17,938 nt of DNA from CALGLS01 sp047626155 (GCA_047626155.1 JBLHRR010000119.1:1-17938), one strand, 5' to 3'; shown: positions 1 through 8,723, numbered from the stretch's first letter. Notes: a model not told the origin generated them from the sequence alone. Numbers and translations are program-made.

Positions 1-92
1 GAAATGTCATGCGCTACAATAACCTCTTCTAAGGTAGAAAAGTCATGAAAAAGCGGAAGAAATAAAAATGAAAGCAGAGATACCGTTTTCAT
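1..92 (-). CDS. Partial N-terminus of a possible secreted protein
   Basis: An ATG at 90-92 on the minus strand opens a reading frame that stays open to the window edge, giving about 30 residues. It starts MKTVSLLSFLFLPLF, a short basic N-terminus followed by a hydrophobic run, as in a Sec signal peptide. The leader just upstream is AT-rich (poly-A/T), as is usual for Bacteroidota starts. There are too few residues to name a family. The frame lies in the same direction as the T9SS cargo gene upstream, separated from it by about 170 bases that include a tandem repeat. It could be a chance frame; only the sequence beyond the edge can tell. Confidence 0.4.
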   Translation of the reverse strand, partial: MKTVSLLSFLFLPLFHDFSTLEEVIVAHDI

Positions 93-122
93 GAATTTAT
101 TTTTTAATTAAAGGTAACTATT

Positions 123-174
123 AAGACTGGAGACGGAAGACTGGAGACGGAAGACTGGAGACGGAAGACTGGAG
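123..174. repeat. 14-bp tandem repeat, about 3.7 copies
   Basis: The unit AAGACTGGAGACGG is repeated exactly at 123-136, 137-150 and 151-164, followed by a partial copy (AAGACTGGAG) at 165-174. It sits in the intergenic space 3' of the large T9SS cargo gene. The unit has an internal near-repeat (ACTGGAG / ACGGAAG), so it probably grew by slippage. The length is not a multiple of three and no gene covers it. No function can be read from it. Confidence 0.9.
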
Positions 175-261
175 TTTCTATCGAGCGTAAAATCCACAGA
201 CTAAGGACTTGTCAAATTCAAGGTTTGTATTAGTGGAAAACTTTGGACTTCGATCCAAGTC

Positions 262-3200
262 CTACTTCAAAATCGTCACATTCCCCTTCCGCTTATACTC
301 CCCTCCCCCAACACATCTAACCTCCAAGTAATATCCAAACACATCAGGCCCCAATAACTCGTCATTAAATCGACCATCCCATTCATCGAGGATCGAATTC
401 GCTTCAAATATTTTTTCGCCCCAGCGATTATAAACCACCCAATAAACCTCCTCAATATAATTACCAAAAACCTTCAAATAATCATTCTCTCCATCCCCAT
501 TTGGCGTAAAGGCATTTGGAAAAAAGACAAAAGGATCTTCGCAAATATTCTCTACCACAACAACAGGTACACGTGCTGTCGCAATACAGCCTTCAGGCGT
601 TGTAATCTGCACATCGTAAGTAGAAGTAATCGGAGGAAAGGCCAAGGGATTAAAAATATTAGGATTGCTAAGGGTGTTAGCTGGAGTCCAGGAATAGGTC
701 CAACCAATGCTATCCGTGACGACCAGTTGGGTCGTATCTCCACCGAAAATTGTATCCGGATTTGCAGAAGCAAAGATGCTAGGCATGTAATCATAAACAT
801 TGATCATGCTTTCCAGTGTATCAATACAGCCATATTGGTTTTCTACAATCGTCGTAAAAACTGCGCCATCTTCCGCAATGACCGTGATCGTCCCATTGTC
901 ATCTTCTTCAAGAATTTCAGAAACCGGTGACCAATCGTATGACAGTACATCTCCATTGTCATTGTTCATAGGAACGATAGAAAGCGTGTCGCTAGCGCAC
1001 AAAGTATAATCAGGGACTGTAACATTAATCGAATTACCGAAAACAGAAATGGTATCTTCTTTTGTACAACCAAAAGCATCCGCTACCTGAACATAATAAA
1101 TGGTTGGTTCATTTGGGACTGCGATTAGGAAAGAATCTGAGCTAATAACCGAACTAAAGGTTGGGACATTAGACCAAGTATAGGAAACCGCTTGTTCGCT
1201 TGAAGCAAATAGTTCAACAGCATTTGTGCACACAGAAGTATCATTATTCGCAGTCATTTCAATGATAGGCGGCACCACTACCGTAGTGGTTCTAATCAAT
1301 TCACAATCTACAAGCGAAGGCTCCGTAATGGTTACGGTATAAGTAGTCGTAACAACAGGGCTGGCCATTGGATTGGGTGAATTAGGATTATCCAATCCTG
1401 TTGATGGAGACCAGTCGTATATGTAATCAGGATTCCCTCCTGGATTCAATTCTATAGCGATTCCTGGACAGCTTGTCAACGTATCAGTAAGATTAAGATC
1501 AATTAAATTTATCGGAATCAACATTGCTAAAACATCCTCGCAGCCATCAGCAGACAGAATGGTCAGTTCTACCCCAAGCACCTGACTGCCTACTAATTGT
1601 ATGGATGGATTTTGAGTCAAGGTCGTATCTCCATTACTGAAAACCCATTGCCAATTTGTAAAAGTGCTTTGTGTATTCGTAGATAAATCATTAAAAAAGA
1701 CAATGGTCGTATCGGTACATTGCTCATAGGTGTAATCAAAATCAACAACTATATCTGGATCTGTAACAATAATTTCTACAGAAAAAGTATCCGGACAATT
1801 TACATCGGCATTAATAGCTAAGGTAACCGTAAACGTTCCTGGACCTGGATAAACGTACTCGGGATTTACCTCCGTGGAAGTTGCAGTCGGATTTAAGGGG
1901 TCTCCAAAATTCCAAATCATAAAAGGAGCATTAATACTCTGATTGGTAAACTGTACAGAATAACCACTGCATTGTTGATCACTTACAAAAGCCAACTGCG
2001 CCGAGGTATCTAAAACAGAAACAAAGGCCGTATCCAGCCAAGTACAACCATTCTGATTTTCAGCTACTATAACATAAGGCCAGGTGCCAGGTCCGGGAGT
2101 TGTCACAGTCGCGGTATCATTTGTAACGCCATCAATAATTAAGGAGATAGGAGACCAAGCATAAGTTAAAATATCTGCAGGATCTAAATTGATAACACTG
2201 ACGATAGTGGTTTCCCCATCACAAATCAGATCACTTTGATTCGGTTCTATATTGACTCCATTTCCAACGATGGTTACACTATCTATTTGCTTACAGCGAA
2301 ATTCATCCACTACCTCAATATAGTAAGTTACCGCTCCAAATGGGCTTACCGTTACACTCGGTAAAGTGTCAAAAATCACATTGAACTCTGAATCAGTAGA
2401 CCAACTGAAACCAACCGCTACATCACTATCTGCAAAAAGAGTCAGCTCCGGTTCACAAGTAACGGTGTCTTCTGTCAAATTCAAATTCAAAGGAGGAGGT
2501 AGTACTACTGTTATATCTCTAAAGCTTTCACAGTTGCCAGAGGAGTCTCTGATTATCAAAGAGTAAGTCGTAGTTACTTCAGGTGTGGCCCAAGGACTTG
2601 CAATGTTTACATCACTCAGGAAATTTGGTGGCGTCCAGAAGTAGACATAGTCATTGGTAGAAAAAGGATTCAGTTGAACGGAGTCTAGTTCACAACGGAT
2701 AATGGAATCTGGAAACATCGGTTCATCTATCACATTGACCTCAAAGGTTTGTTCCAAAGAATCCATACAACCATTTTCGGCGGTCACGATTAACTCCATG
2801 GTATAAGCCCCACTCGTACCAACTTGCAAAGAGGGGTTTTGATCTGTGGAGATGTCAACAATATTTCCAAATTCATCTGTAATATTCCAATACCATTCTG
2901 AAATATCGGAGATGGAATCCGTACTAAAATCGGTTCCTGCAATGGTCATGGTATCTGAGCATTCCTCAAATTCGTAATCGAAATTTACACCAAGTGAGAA
3001 AAAATTAAGTCGGATGTCAAGCATAGAAGTATCCACGCATTCATCTCCAGGTTGCGCAATTAGCATGATGATATAATCTCCAGTATCTGAATAAATAAAA
3101 CTGGGAGTGTCACCAATGACTACAGAATCTGGATATAGTGGATCGTTGAAATACCATTCATAGTTTGTAGCGTTGTCGCTATTATTTTGTGTCAGAACTT

Positions 3201-4146
3201 CCAGTGCATTACTACAAACGACCTCGGGGGTGAAAAAGGAAGAGATCGCCTGACCACAAATTCCAACATTAAATTGAAAGTCTCTTCTAGTAGTCGAAAT
3301 CAATTCTCCATCTCGATATTCTTCTACACAGATCCCAACGACAAACTGTCCAATGACATCTGGAATCCCCGTTAGAAAACCAGTTTGAGAATCAATTTTC
3401 AAGACATTGGGATCAGAGGGATTGCTATTAAGCATATTGGCAACATCGTAAAGAGGTGCTACCCAAGTGACATCCGCAGGAACCGTTTGCTCGAAGGCAT
3501 CTGGCTCAGGTAAGCCAGGGGTTGCTCCAAGCAAAGGCGTACACAAGCTATAAACAATAGAATCACCATCTGGATCAAAGGCGGATTGGTCAAAGTCAAT
3601 TGGCTCACCCGCACAAATATAGATTGGAGGCCAAGCACTAAAAACTGCAGAGTTATTACATTCGTTTAATGCCCGTTCAGAAATGTTAACGCCATAAGTT
3701 GCACCAGAGCCAAGCGGATCTACAATATTTACAATAGTACTGTTTCGGCAACAGCGCTGATAAATTAATTGATAACCACCTACACGTGGGAGTAATGTTA
3801 AGGTATCCACATAAGTGGTAGTATGAACACAGACATCAGGAGGCACCACGAGACAAGGGTCAGCCAATACGGGGTCCAACGTATCATTCAACATCATGTT
3901 GAAAGGGATGATAAGACTGTCGACTAAGACGCCTGCACTATTGTAGATTCCAATGTCTGCCGGATCATCAAAAAAGGCAGCAGGGTTTCCGTTGTAACAA
4001 TCCCTGAAAATAGTAAGTGTTATCTCGTATTGATTGTCTCCCAAGCATTTGTAAAACATCTCTCCTCCTACGATGTGCGTAGCCTTTAGATTGTTACAAA
4101 ATGTAAGAAGGAAAAGAAAGACGATTGATTTTAGGAGGCTCTTCAT
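262..4146 (-). CDS. Giant T9SS type B (gliding motility-associated) secreted protein with PKD-like repeats
   Basis: A 1294-residue exported, probably cell-surface protein. Residues 1-22 form a signal peptide (MKSLLKSIVFLFLLTFCNNL), with the mature part starting near ATHIVGGEM. The following region, with the IVGGEMFYKC and FRDCYNG signatures, is the N-terminal domain common to many Bacteroidota surface proteins. Many Ig/PKD-like beta modules follow, with recurring signatures such as YDWSP, FWTPP, IWNFGDP and TTYTVTI, plus paired Cys residues. The last ~90 residues (from about 1203) carry FPNAFTPNGDGENDYLKV, YNRWGEKIFE and WDGRFN, which match the gliding-motility-associated C-terminal/T9SS type B sorting domain. 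By family knowledge, the protein is exported by Sec, then by T9SS, and held on or released from the surface. Residues ~300-710 and ~712-1110 look like a duplicated super-module (period about 412). The ligand is unknown; adhesion is an inference. It is followed in the same direction by a tandem repeat. Confidence 0.93.
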   Translation of the reverse strand: MKSLLKSIVFLFLLTFCNNLKATHIVGGEMFYKCLGDNQYEITLTIFRDCYNGNPAAFFDDPADIGIYNSAGVLVDSLIIPFNMMLNDTLDPVLADPCLVVPPDVCVHTTTYVDTLTLLPRVGGYQLIYQRCCRNSTIVNIVDPLGSGATYGVNISERALNECNNSAVFSAWPPIYICAGEPIDFDQSAFDPDGDSIVYSLCTPLLGATPGLPEPDAFEQTVPADVTWVAPLYDVANMLNSNPSDPNVLKIDSQTGFLTGIPDVIGQFVVGICVEEYRDGELISTTRRDFQFNVGICGQAISSFFTPEVVCSNALEVLTQNNSDNATNYEWYFNDPLYPDSVVIGDTPSFIYSDTGDYIIMLIAQPGDECVDTSMLDIRLNFFSLGVNFDYEFEECSDTMTIAGTDFSTDSISDISEWYWNITDEFGNIVDISTDQNPSLQVGTSGAYTMELIVTAENGCMDSLEQTFEVNVIDEPMFPDSIIRCELDSVQLNPFSTNDYVYFWTPPNFLSDVNIASPWATPEVTTTYSLIIRDSSGNCESFRDITVVLPPPLNLNLTEDTVTCEPELTLFADSDVAVGFSWSTDSEFNVIFDTLPSVTVSPFGAVTYYIEVVDEFRCKQIDSVTIVGNGVNIEPNQSDLICDGETTIVSVINLDPADILTYAWSPISLIIDGVTNDTATVTTPGPGTWPYVIVAENQNGCTWLDTAFVSVLDTSAQLAFVSDQQCSGYSVQFTNQSINAPFMIWNFGDPLNPTATSTEVNPEYVYPGPGTFTVTLAINADVNCPDTFSVEIIVTDPDIVVDFDYTYEQCTDTTIVFFNDLSTNTQSTFTNWQWVFSNGDTTLTQNPSIQLVGSQVLGVELTILSADGCEDVLAMLIPINLIDLNLTDTLTSCPGIAIELNPGGNPDYIYDWSPSTGLDNPNSPNPMASPVVTTTYTVTITEPSLVDCELIRTTTVVVPPIIEMTANNDTSVCTNAVELFASSEQAVSYTWSNVPTFSSVISSDSFLIAVPNEPTIYYVQVADAFGCTKEDTISVFGNSINVTVPDYTLCASDTLSIVPMNNDNGDVLSYDWSPVSEILEEDDNGTITVIAEDGAVFTTIVENQYGCIDTLESMINVYDYMPSIFASANPDTIFGGDTTQLVVTDSIGWTYSWTPANTLSNPNIFNPLAFPPITSTYDVQITTPEGCIATARVPVVVVENICEDPFVFFPNAFTPNGDGENDYLKVFGNYIEEVYWVVYNRWGEKIFEANSILDEWDGRFNDELLGPDVFGYYLEVRCVGGGEYKRKGNVTILK

Positions 4147-4210
4147 TTCTTTTTAATTGGGTGAGCTATAAAGGTAATTAAATACACGGTGTAGCCTAGT
4201 TAGGGGTTGT

Positions 4211-5293
4211 TTAATTCTTAGTTTGAAATACCACTGTTCGCACTCGTTTCCCTGCTCTTCCATCTGGCATAGTACCTTTCAAAACCATTTTCTCAGCGGC
4301 CTTTGAATTAAAGACTTCTTTCATGTCTTTAATGCTGCCTACCGGGACTCTTTGTTCGTGTAATAATTTCAATAAATTTGGCCTATTATAAGCACCTATT
4401 GGTACGGATAAAATGCCTTTTAGTTCTGCTCGATGCCGCACTCTTGCTGCGTTTACAGCGAATCTATCATCGTTGGGTAAATCGTTTAGATTGAGTACTG
4501 AACATAGCTGCTTGAAGTGACCTTCTGTTCCTATGGCAAGTACAATCGCCTTCCCATCAGCACAGTAAAACATTTCGCCATAAGGAGCAATATTTGGATG
4601 GAGCGTACCCATCCGCTGAGGGATCTGCCCCGCCATTAACCAGTTGTTCGCTTGATTGGCAAGTGAGGCAATCGCTGCATCTAACAAAGAAACCGTGAGG
4701 TATATCCCTTTATTCGTTTTCGTTCGATTCAAGAGTCCTAATAGAATCGCTTCTTTCAATTGATGACCAGCTAAAATATCGATCAAAGCCACTGGCATTT
4801 TCACAGGTTCGCGGTCGGGCTCGCCATTCATGTAAAGGAACCCAGCTTCCGCTTGAAGTACTACATCAAAAGCAGGACGATTTTCTTCTTCTGAACCAAA
4901 GGCAGTCAACTCTGCAAAAATCAATTTTGGATTTAATGCCGAAAGGAATTTATAATCCATTCGCATCCTTTTCGCTGAAGTTTCCTTAAAATTAGTAAGA
5001 ACGATATCTGCTTTTTTTATAAGCTCGTGTACATATTGTTGATCCTTTTCTTCACTAAGGTCTAGTAGTTCCACTTCTTTACCTAGGTTGACAGAAGCCC
5101 AATAAGCGGAGAAGGCTTGGTCGCTCTCTTCACTTGGGCCTTTCCAGTTTCGGGTAACATCTCCTCCAGTTTTCTTATTCTCTATTTTGATGACCTTTGC
5201 GCCTAGCTCTGTGAAAAAGGCGCCAACAGATGGCCCTGCTAGAACCGAGGCTAATTCGATGATGAGGAGATCTTTAAAGAAATTGTCTAGCAT
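4211..5293 (-). CDS. CaiB/BaiF (class III) CoA transferase family protein
   Basis: A 360-residue protein of the family III CoA-transferases, which move CoA between an acyl-CoA donor and a carboxylic acid through an aspartyl-CoA thioester. The N-terminus (LLIIELASVLAGP) and the ELGAKVIKIE segment are the CoA-binding Rossmann-like start typical of the family. RPAFDVVLQAEAG around residues 139-151 places the expected catalytic aspartate at Asp143. GIYLTVSLLDAAIASLAN near 200 matches the helix after the small inserted domain. At 360 residues it is slightly shorter than the usual 380-430. Substrates cannot be read from sequence; related proteins act on oxalate, carnitine, succinate/malate-type acids or branched acyl-CoAs (as a racemase). 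It is transcribed divergently from the glutamate synthase-like gene and follows the T9SS cargo gene direction, with a 64-bp gap. The start at 5293 leaves the normal short N-terminus, so it is well placed. Confidence 0.9.
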   Translation of the reverse strand: MLDNFFKDLLIIELASVLAGPSVGAFFTELGAKVIKIENKKTGGDVTRNWKGPSEESDQAFSAYWASVNLGKEVELLDLSEEKDQQYVHELIKKADIVLTNFKETSAKRMRMDYKFLSALNPKLIFAELTAFGSEEENRPAFDVVLQAEAGFLYMNGEPDREPVKMPVALIDILAGHQLKEAILLGLLNRTKTNKGIYLTVSLLDAAIASLANQANNWLMAGQIPQRMGTLHPNIAPYGEMFYCADGKAIVLAIGTEGHFKQLCSVLNLNDLPNDDRFAVNAARVRHRAELKGILSVPIGAYNRPNLLKLLHEQRVPVGSIKDMKEVFNSKAAEKMVLKGTMPDGRAGKRVRTVVFQTKN

Positions 5294-5573
5294 AGGGTGT
5301 TTGTGATTGTGAGGCTATCATATAGATAAACGACTTTGCAATTTATAATTTCCTACTGCATCAAAAGAATTTTTGCTGTAAAAGTTAAGCACTCGTTTGA
5401 AATTTAGTAAATACCCGACCAAAGAGTGATGCTTTCTCAACAGCAATCTCAAGGTGCTCCCTTCACTAAGTATTAAACCCATTGCTATAACTAAACTTGT
5501 CATAGAGTTCTTTGTTTTTCCAAGGACTCTCTCTAACTTGCCCTTGCATTTTTACTTTAAAATAAACGAACAC

Positions 5574-7181
5574 ATGAGAAACGAGTTCATCGGTTTCACC
5601 ATCCTCTCTCTGCTTGCTGTAGGGCTTCTTTATTTCTTTGTCTCTCCTGTCTGGATTTGGTCCATGATTATTCTAGGGCCTTTATTGTTCATTGGTTGGT
5701 ATGATATGTTTCAGTCCAACCATGCCATTATGCGGAACTTCCCGATTCTAGGACGTGGACGTTATGTTATGGAATCCCTTCGACCAGGTATCCAACAATA
5801 CTTTGTAGAAAGTGATACGGATGGACGTCCCTTCAATAGAATTCATCGAAATATTGTTTATGCACGAGCAAAGAAGCAATTGGATACCACTCCCTTCGGA
5901 ACACAGCTCAATGTATATGAGGAGGGTTATGAATGGATGAACCATTCCATTGCCAGTATTGACCCGCATAGAATAGAACAACATCCTAGAATGCATATTG
6001 GCAGTGCGGATTGTAAGCAACCATATAGTGCGAGTATCTACAATGTTTCCGCCATGAGTTTTGGTTCTTTGAGTTCCGCAGCGATACTGGCCTTGAATGG
6101 AGGAGCGAAGCAAGGTGGTTTTGCACACAATACTGGAGAAGGAGGAATAAGCCCATATCATCTAAAGCCAGGAGGTGATTTGATCTATCAGGTAGGTACT
6201 GGTTATTTTGGTTGTCGATCAAAAGATGATGGGTTCGATCCAGTACAATTCAAACAAAGGGCTGCGGAGCCTTCCGTCAAAATGATTGAACTAAAATTGT
6301 CTCAAGGAGCCAAGCCTGGTCATGGAGGAATCCTACCAGCCAAAAAGAACACAGCGGAAATAGCAAATATCCGAGGCATTGAACCAGGTAAAGATGTAAT
6401 GTCTCCGCCCTATCACAAGGAGTTTGACACGCCAATTGGTTTATTAGAGTTGATACAAAAAATGCAGACACTTTCTGATGGGAAGCCAGTTGGTTTTAAA
6501 CTTTGTGTAGGCTCACGTTCTGAGTTTTTTGCCATTTGTAAAGCCATTGTTAAAACTGGAATCAAGCCTGACTTCATTTCCGTAGATGGTGGTGAAGGTG
6601 GTACTGGTGCTGCTCCACTTGAATTTAGTAATAGCGTCGGGATGCCATATAAAGAAGGTTTGGCTTTTGTATATGACGCATTGGTAGGTTTTGATTTAAA
6701 AAAGGAAATAGCCATTATTGCTTCTGGCAAAATTCTCAGTGGTTTCGATATGTTTAAAGCCTTTGCGCTGGGAGCGGATGCCTGTTATTCAGCAAGAGCG
6801 ATGATGATGGCCTTGGGCTGTATTCAGGCTTTAGAGTGTAATAAAAACAATTGTCCTACAGGAGTAGCTACTCAAGATCCGGAGTTGGTCAAGGGTTTGG
6901 TTTCTGAAGATAAAGCAAAAAGAGTGACCTCTTTCCATAAGGAAACGATTCACTCTTTTATTGAGTTGTTAGCCGCTGCTGGTTTGAAAAAACATACGGA
7001 TGTGAACCGTTCTTTGATTTATCGTAGGGTTAGTGTTACGCAAAGTGAGCGTTATGATCAGATCTTTCCTTATGTGAAGACGGGGGCTTTTTTGAGTATG
7101 GAAACTTGTCCGGGGAATTATCGGGTATATTTGGAGGCGGCGCGGGCGGAGACTTTTAATGCGGTGTTTGAGGGGGTCTAG
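5574..7181 (+). CDS. Membrane-anchored FMN-binding glutamate synthase family protein
   Basis: A 535-residue protein equivalent to the FMN/Fe-S synthase half of glutamate synthase, without a glutaminase domain. Residues ~5-45 contain two hydrophobic helices (IGFTILSLLAVGLLYFFV and WSMIILGPLLFIGW), a membrane anchor typical of this stand-alone family. The (beta/alpha)8 barrel follows: SAMSFGSLSSAAI, NTGEGGISPYH, KPGHGGILPAKK, SVDGGEGGTGAAPLEF and IASGKILSGFDM cover the FMN- and 2-oxoglutarate-binding loops of GltB-like enzymes. Cys416, Cys422 and Cys427 (GCIQALECNKNNCPTGVAT) form the C-x5-C-x4-C [3Fe-4S] site. I start at the ATG at 5574, because the 40 residues before it (from 5454) lack family character and the ATG follows an AT-rich leader. 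The real amino donor and acceptor of these stand-alone proteins are not well established, so glutamate synthase activity is inference. Confidence 0.92.
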   Translation: MRNEFIGFTILSLLAVGLLYFFVSPVWIWSMIILGPLLFIGWYDMFQSNHAIMRNFPILGRGRYVMESLRPGIQQYFVESDTDGRPFNRIHRNIVYARAKKQLDTTPFGTQLNVYEEGYEWMNHSIASIDPHRIEQHPRMHIGSADCKQPYSASIYNVSAMSFGSLSSAAILALNGGAKQGGFAHNTGEGGISPYHLKPGGDLIYQVGTGYFGCRSKDDGFDPVQFKQRAAEPSVKMIELKLSQGAKPGHGGILPAKKNTAEIANIRGIEPGKDVMSPPYHKEFDTPIGLLELIQKMQTLSDGKPVGFKLCVGSRSEFFAICKAIVKTGIKPDFISVDGGEGGTGAAPLEFSNSVGMPYKEGLAFVYDALVGFDLKKEIAIIASGKILSGFDMFKAFALGADACYSARAMMMALGCIQALECNKNNCPTGVATQDPELVKGLVSEDKAKRVTSFHKETIHSFIELLAAAGLKKHTDVNRSLIYRRVSVTQSERYDQIFPYVKTGAFLSMETCPGNYRVYLEAARAETFNAVFEGV

Positions 7182-7236
7182 GTTTGTGATTTGTATTCAG
7201 ACCTTATTAAGCTTTTGGAGTTGAGTATTTTTAGGA

Positions 7237-7428
7237 ATGATACTTCGTTCTGAAAATATAAAATCAATATTTATGAAAACTAAAACGCCAATATTTTTGG
7301 TTCTTTTGTACTGCATGGTGCTGTCTTCTTTTTATATATGTAGTGATGATACTACTTCCCTAATGCATTTTAATTGCACTCAAGGTGAAGTTGTAGAGGT
7401 TTTTACAATTGAATCAGTGACTTATTGA
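7237..7428 (+). CDS. Small hypothetical protein, possibly exported
   Basis: A 63-codon frame; an internal ATG at 7273 gives a 51-residue version that begins MKTKTPIFLVLLYCMVLSSF, a convincing signal-peptide-like segment. The short mature part (SDDTTSLMHFNCTQGEVVEV...) has one Cys and no recognisable family. The YIC stretch does not make a good lipobox. It sits 55 bp after the glutamate synthase-like gene and just before a strong intrinsic terminator, which fits a small transcribed gene. It could still be a chance frame; codon use is unremarkable. Confidence 0.4.
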   Translation: MILRSENIKSIFMKTKTPIFLVLLYCMVLSSFYICSDDTTSLMHFNCTQGEVVEVFTIESVTY

Positions 7429-7448
7429 TTTTCATAGTTGTACTTAAC

Positions 7449-7487
7449 AAAAAAAGAGGAACTGAATGAACCAGCTCCTCTTTTTTT
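7449..7487. terminator. Bidirectional Rho-independent terminator
   Basis: The stem AAAAAAAGAGGA (7449-7460) pairs exactly with TCCTCTTTTTTT (7476-7487). After one A/C mismatch the helix continues with CTG/CAG, closing on a short loop. The G/C core is flanked by A7 on one side and T7 on the other, so it can end transcription from both directions. It lies between the plus-strand small ORF/glutamate synthase-like gene and the minus-strand gene whose stop is at 7506, exactly where convergent transcripts should stop. Confidence 0.92.
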
Positions 7488-7505
7488 ATTACAAGAAATA
7501 CAACA

Positions 7506-8195
7506 CTATTTATCATCCTCCTTCACAGACAAAATACTCTCCACTTCCATAGTCTCATCTACCTTCTGCAAAGCAATCACCTCAATTTCATTTTTGATTC
7601 GAATAGAGAACTGGTAAGTACCAACCTTTACCTCATGCAAATCAACAGACAAGGCGTTTTGCCCAGCTACTATAGCCACTTTTCCAACCTTAAGTATTTC
7701 ACCCATCCGAGTTTGTAATCGGTATTCCATAGGAGCATCTACACTAGATGTGAGTGTCATGTTAAAAAATTGATCAGTGATGCTGCTTTCAATACTATTG
7801 ATTTCAAAAACAATATCTTCTCCTTTTCTATTCACCAATACGGTATTCGTGAAAGATACATCTCCATCCATACTGACTTCCGCCAAACGGTAGAACACCC
7901 GCAAACCTTGGTTATCAATATCCGTAAAGCTGTATTGATTTTTAGTTTGATCCGAAGCAACTCCCTCTACCCTTCCTGCCTCTTCAAAGTTGATACCATT
8001 TAGGGATCTTTCGATGAGGAAAAATGCGTTGTTGGTTTCTGTTAAAGTAGTCCAGGTCAATAGGTTGTCCTGAGCTTTTTGGCTGCCGTTGAGTTGTTTT
8101 AAATAAACACATTGGGCTTGAATACCCAGGCAAAATGCCGTTAGAAATACAGCGGTGAAAATTGGACGCGCGATCCGTAACAGGGGATTAATCAT
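7506..8195 (-). CDS. Secreted beta-domain protein with T9SS type A-like C-terminal sandwich
   Basis: A 229-residue exported protein. Residues 1-27 are a signal peptide ending near LGIQAQ. Residues ~30-120 (LTWTTLTETNNAFFLIERS, FEEAGRVEG, YSFTDID, RVFYRLAEVSMDG) match the fibronectin-III-like module found just before T9SS sorting domains in many Bacteroidota proteins. Residues ~130-212 (FFNMTLTSSVDAPMEYRL, GKVAIVAGQNALSVDL, VGTYQFSIRI) have the layout of a type A C-terminal sorting domain. Unlike the usual domain, which ends a few residues after the last strand with KVVK-like residues, this one carries an acidic tail of about 17 residues (DETMEVESILSVKEDDK). The protein is essentially a linker module plus CTD with no catalytic domain, so it may be a degenerate or minimal cargo. 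It ends at the bidirectional terminator. Confidence 0.75.
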   Translation of the reverse strand: MINPLLRIARPIFTAVFLTAFCLGIQAQCVYLKQLNGSQKAQDNLLTWTTLTETNNAFFLIERSLNGINFEEAGRVEGVASDQTKNQYSFTDIDNQGLRVFYRLAEVSMDGDVSFTNTVLVNRKGEDIVFEINSIESSITDQFFNMTLTSSVDAPMEYRLQTRMGEILKVGKVAIVAGQNALSVDLHEVKVGTYQFSIRIKNEIEVIALQKVDETMEVESILSVKEDDK

Positions 8196-8291
8196 TGTCT
8201 GATGTTAAGTTAAATAAATTGAATGGATAAAATATTCATCGATTCTCTTTAACGCCTTATCCTGTCACAGGTTTCGTTATATTAGTGTTAT

Positions 8292-8723
8292 TTACATTTG
8301 CTTCTTCATCTTGTAGTGCTTTATCCCCACTTCTGTAAAGACCTTCCCTACCTTTTTGTAACCCAATCTTAAGTAGAAAGGGACTGCCTCAACACGAGCA
8401 TGTAAAGCCATCGTTTTATAATTGTGGGTAGCAGCATAAACCTCACTTGCCGCTACGAGCTCCGAGCCAATGCCTTTTTTATGATATAAAGGATCAACTG
8501 CTACTTGCCTCATTTTAAGCATTTTATCATCAACAATCAAAAGCACCAGACAAGCTAGTAACTTCCCCGAATCACTGTAACAACCTAAATGGATTTGATT
8601 GTACTCTTCCGCGAGATCCGATGCTTCAAAACTGATGCCTAGTGGCTTTCGAAGTACCTCGTGGCGAAGCTGTATGCTCTCGTCATATGCTGGAGTGGCG
8701 AAGGGGAATTCGTTGGTATACAT
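8292..8723 (-). CDS. GNAT family N-acetyltransferase
   Basis: A GCN5-related acetyltransferase that would move an acetyl group from acetyl-CoA to an amine. The central segment MRQVAVDPLYHKKGIGSELVAAS contains the motif A pattern (V-x-P-x-x-x-x-x-G-I-G) that binds the CoA pyrophosphate. HARVEAVPFYLRLGYKKVGKVF is motif B with the usual FY-x-x-x-GY. The N-terminal part (YDESIQLRHEVLRKPLG) resembles the ElaA/YjcF-like group. I choose the ATG at 8721-8723 (143 residues), because the family normally begins just before this point; an in-frame ATG at 8792 would add 23 unlike residues (FAHEPHAPIN...). The acceptor is unknown. It lies in the same direction as the HMG-CoA lyase-like gene, but a repeat-rich gap of more than 200 bp separates them. 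Confidence 0.88.
   Translation of the reverse strand: MYTNEFPFATPAYDESIQLRHEVLRKPLGISFEASDLAEEYNQIHLGCYSDSGKLLACLVLLIVDDKMLKMRQVAVDPLYHKKGIGSELVAASEVYAATHNYKTMALHARVEAVPFYLRLGYKKVGKVFTEVGIKHYKMKKQM

Noticed and set aside
123..174. Possible CRISPR array
   Set aside because: The units are only 14 bp and directly adjacent with no unique spacers; it is a plain tandem repeat. No cas genes are present.
5318..5503. 61-codon minus-strand frame in the divergent gap before the CoA transferase
   Set aside because: It has no family signature and overlaps the likely promoter region of two divergent genes; it ends shortly before the CoA transferase start and may be chance.
5748..6730. Several antisense frames of 64-137 codons inside the glutamate synthase-like gene
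   Set aside because: All lie opposite strongly conserved barrel and Fe-S coding sequence and have no recognisable family; they are shadows.
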